From: Oscillospiraceae bacterium
GTDB taxonomy: Bacteria > Bacillota > Clostridia > Oscillospirales > QAMX01
NCBI GenBank assembly: GCA_902772625.1
Contig: CACYBP010000290.1
Coordinates: 1 to 6,006, forward strand
Length of the DNA: 6,006 bases
Direction: 5' to 3'
Part shown: positions 5,812-6,006 of the stretch, one piece after another
Numbering within the stretch: position 1 is the first letter of the stretch
How the letters are laid out: each line of letters starts with the position of its first letter
Notes under the pieces: model-generated
Seen by the model: the letters and a program-made list of their open reading frames with translations, nothing else
The model's database searches: none
What the model was told of the DNA's origin: nothing
Program-made: the position numbers and the translations under genes

Positions 5812-6006
5812 TTACGCGGCCTTGCCGGGAGCTTCTTCAGAAGAGGCGTCCGCCGGGACGTACTGCTCAGGGGCTTTCGTGATCCCCGCGGGGTAGATCT
5901 CGGCGAAGTCTTCTTTCATGGAGACCGGAACGAAGCCCTTGGCGGCGTAATCCGCCGATTTCGCCGCCCAATCCTGGGTGCCCCATTCTCTTTCGGAGTC
6001 GTCGGC
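5812..6006 (-). CDS. C-terminal part of an unidentified protein (5' end outside window)
   Basis: The last 64 codons and TAA stop (5814-5812) of a minus-strand gene entering from the right edge. The visible protein begins ADDSEREWGTQDWAAKSADY and continues with KGFVPVSMKEDFAEIYPAG, then a tail rich in Ala, Ser and Glu (ADASSEEAPGKAA). Sound codon composition, an unbroken frame and the well-placed terminator 65 bases downstream support a real gene. There is no membrane segment in this part; the low-complexity acidic tail suggests a flexible C-terminus. The family is not recognised from this fragment. It is separated from the regulator operon by a terminator and a promoter, so it is a separate transcription unit and need not share its function. 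Confidence 0.75.
   Translation of the reverse strand, partial: ADDSEREWGTQDWAAKSADYAAKGFVPVSMKEDFAEIYPAGITKAPEQYVPADASSEEAPGKAA

Noticed and set aside
5655..5882. A 75-codon plus-strand open frame near the right edge
   Set aside because: It crosses the terminator hairpin and the end of the minus-strand partial gene, has Arg/Gly/Lys-rich shadow composition and lacks a start signal.

Overview
The window looks like a sugar-utilisation region of a GC-rich bacterium (around 60% GC by eye). Strong GGAGG-type ribosome binding sites, a GTG start, a LacI repressor with a consensus sigma-70/sigma-A promoter, and short intergenic gaps all fit a high-GC Bacillota (clostridial) organism from a plant-polysaccharide or gut habitat. 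That taxonomic guess is inference; no marker gene is present.

Layout. Positions 24-2249 (+) encode a complete cytoplasmic glycoside hydrolase family 2 enzyme of the beta-mannosidase type. It converges on a minus-strand cluster, and a perfect 17-bp hairpin (2364-2400) lies between them as a bidirectional terminator. Read in its own direction (right to left), the cluster is: a LacI-family regulator (5514 to 4510), a Gfo/Idh/MocA NAD(P)-dependent oxidoreductase (4411 to 3263), a VOC/glyoxalase-fold metalloprotein (3211 to 2747), and a short reading frame that appears frameshifted (2699 to 2453). The gaps are 98, 51 and 47 bp, so one transcript from the promoter in front of the regulator is likely. 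That promoter is TTGACA - 17 bp - TATAAT (5584 to 5556), and an 18-bp near-palindrome centred on CG (5533-5550) sits just downstream over the expected start site. This is the expected arrangement for an autoregulating LacI-family repressor. A second hairpin (5716-5746), clearly related in sequence to the first, ends an unidentified minus-strand gene whose last 64 codons run in from the right edge (5812-6006).

How it may work together. The GH2 enzyme would release a sugar, probably a beta-linked mannose or similar residue, from an imported oligosaccharide. The MocA-type enzyme would oxidise or reduce a sugar or cyclitol, and the VOC protein would carry out a metal-assisted isomerisation, epimerisation or lyase step on the product. 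The LacI protein would sense a small ligand from the pathway. Only the families and regulatory sites are visible; the actual sugar is not.

The most notable observations are the broken or frameshifted small gene with a perfect ribosome binding site, the textbook promoter/operator pair, and the two hairpins that share flanks and show compensatory base-pair changes. None of these amounts to a clearly new system.
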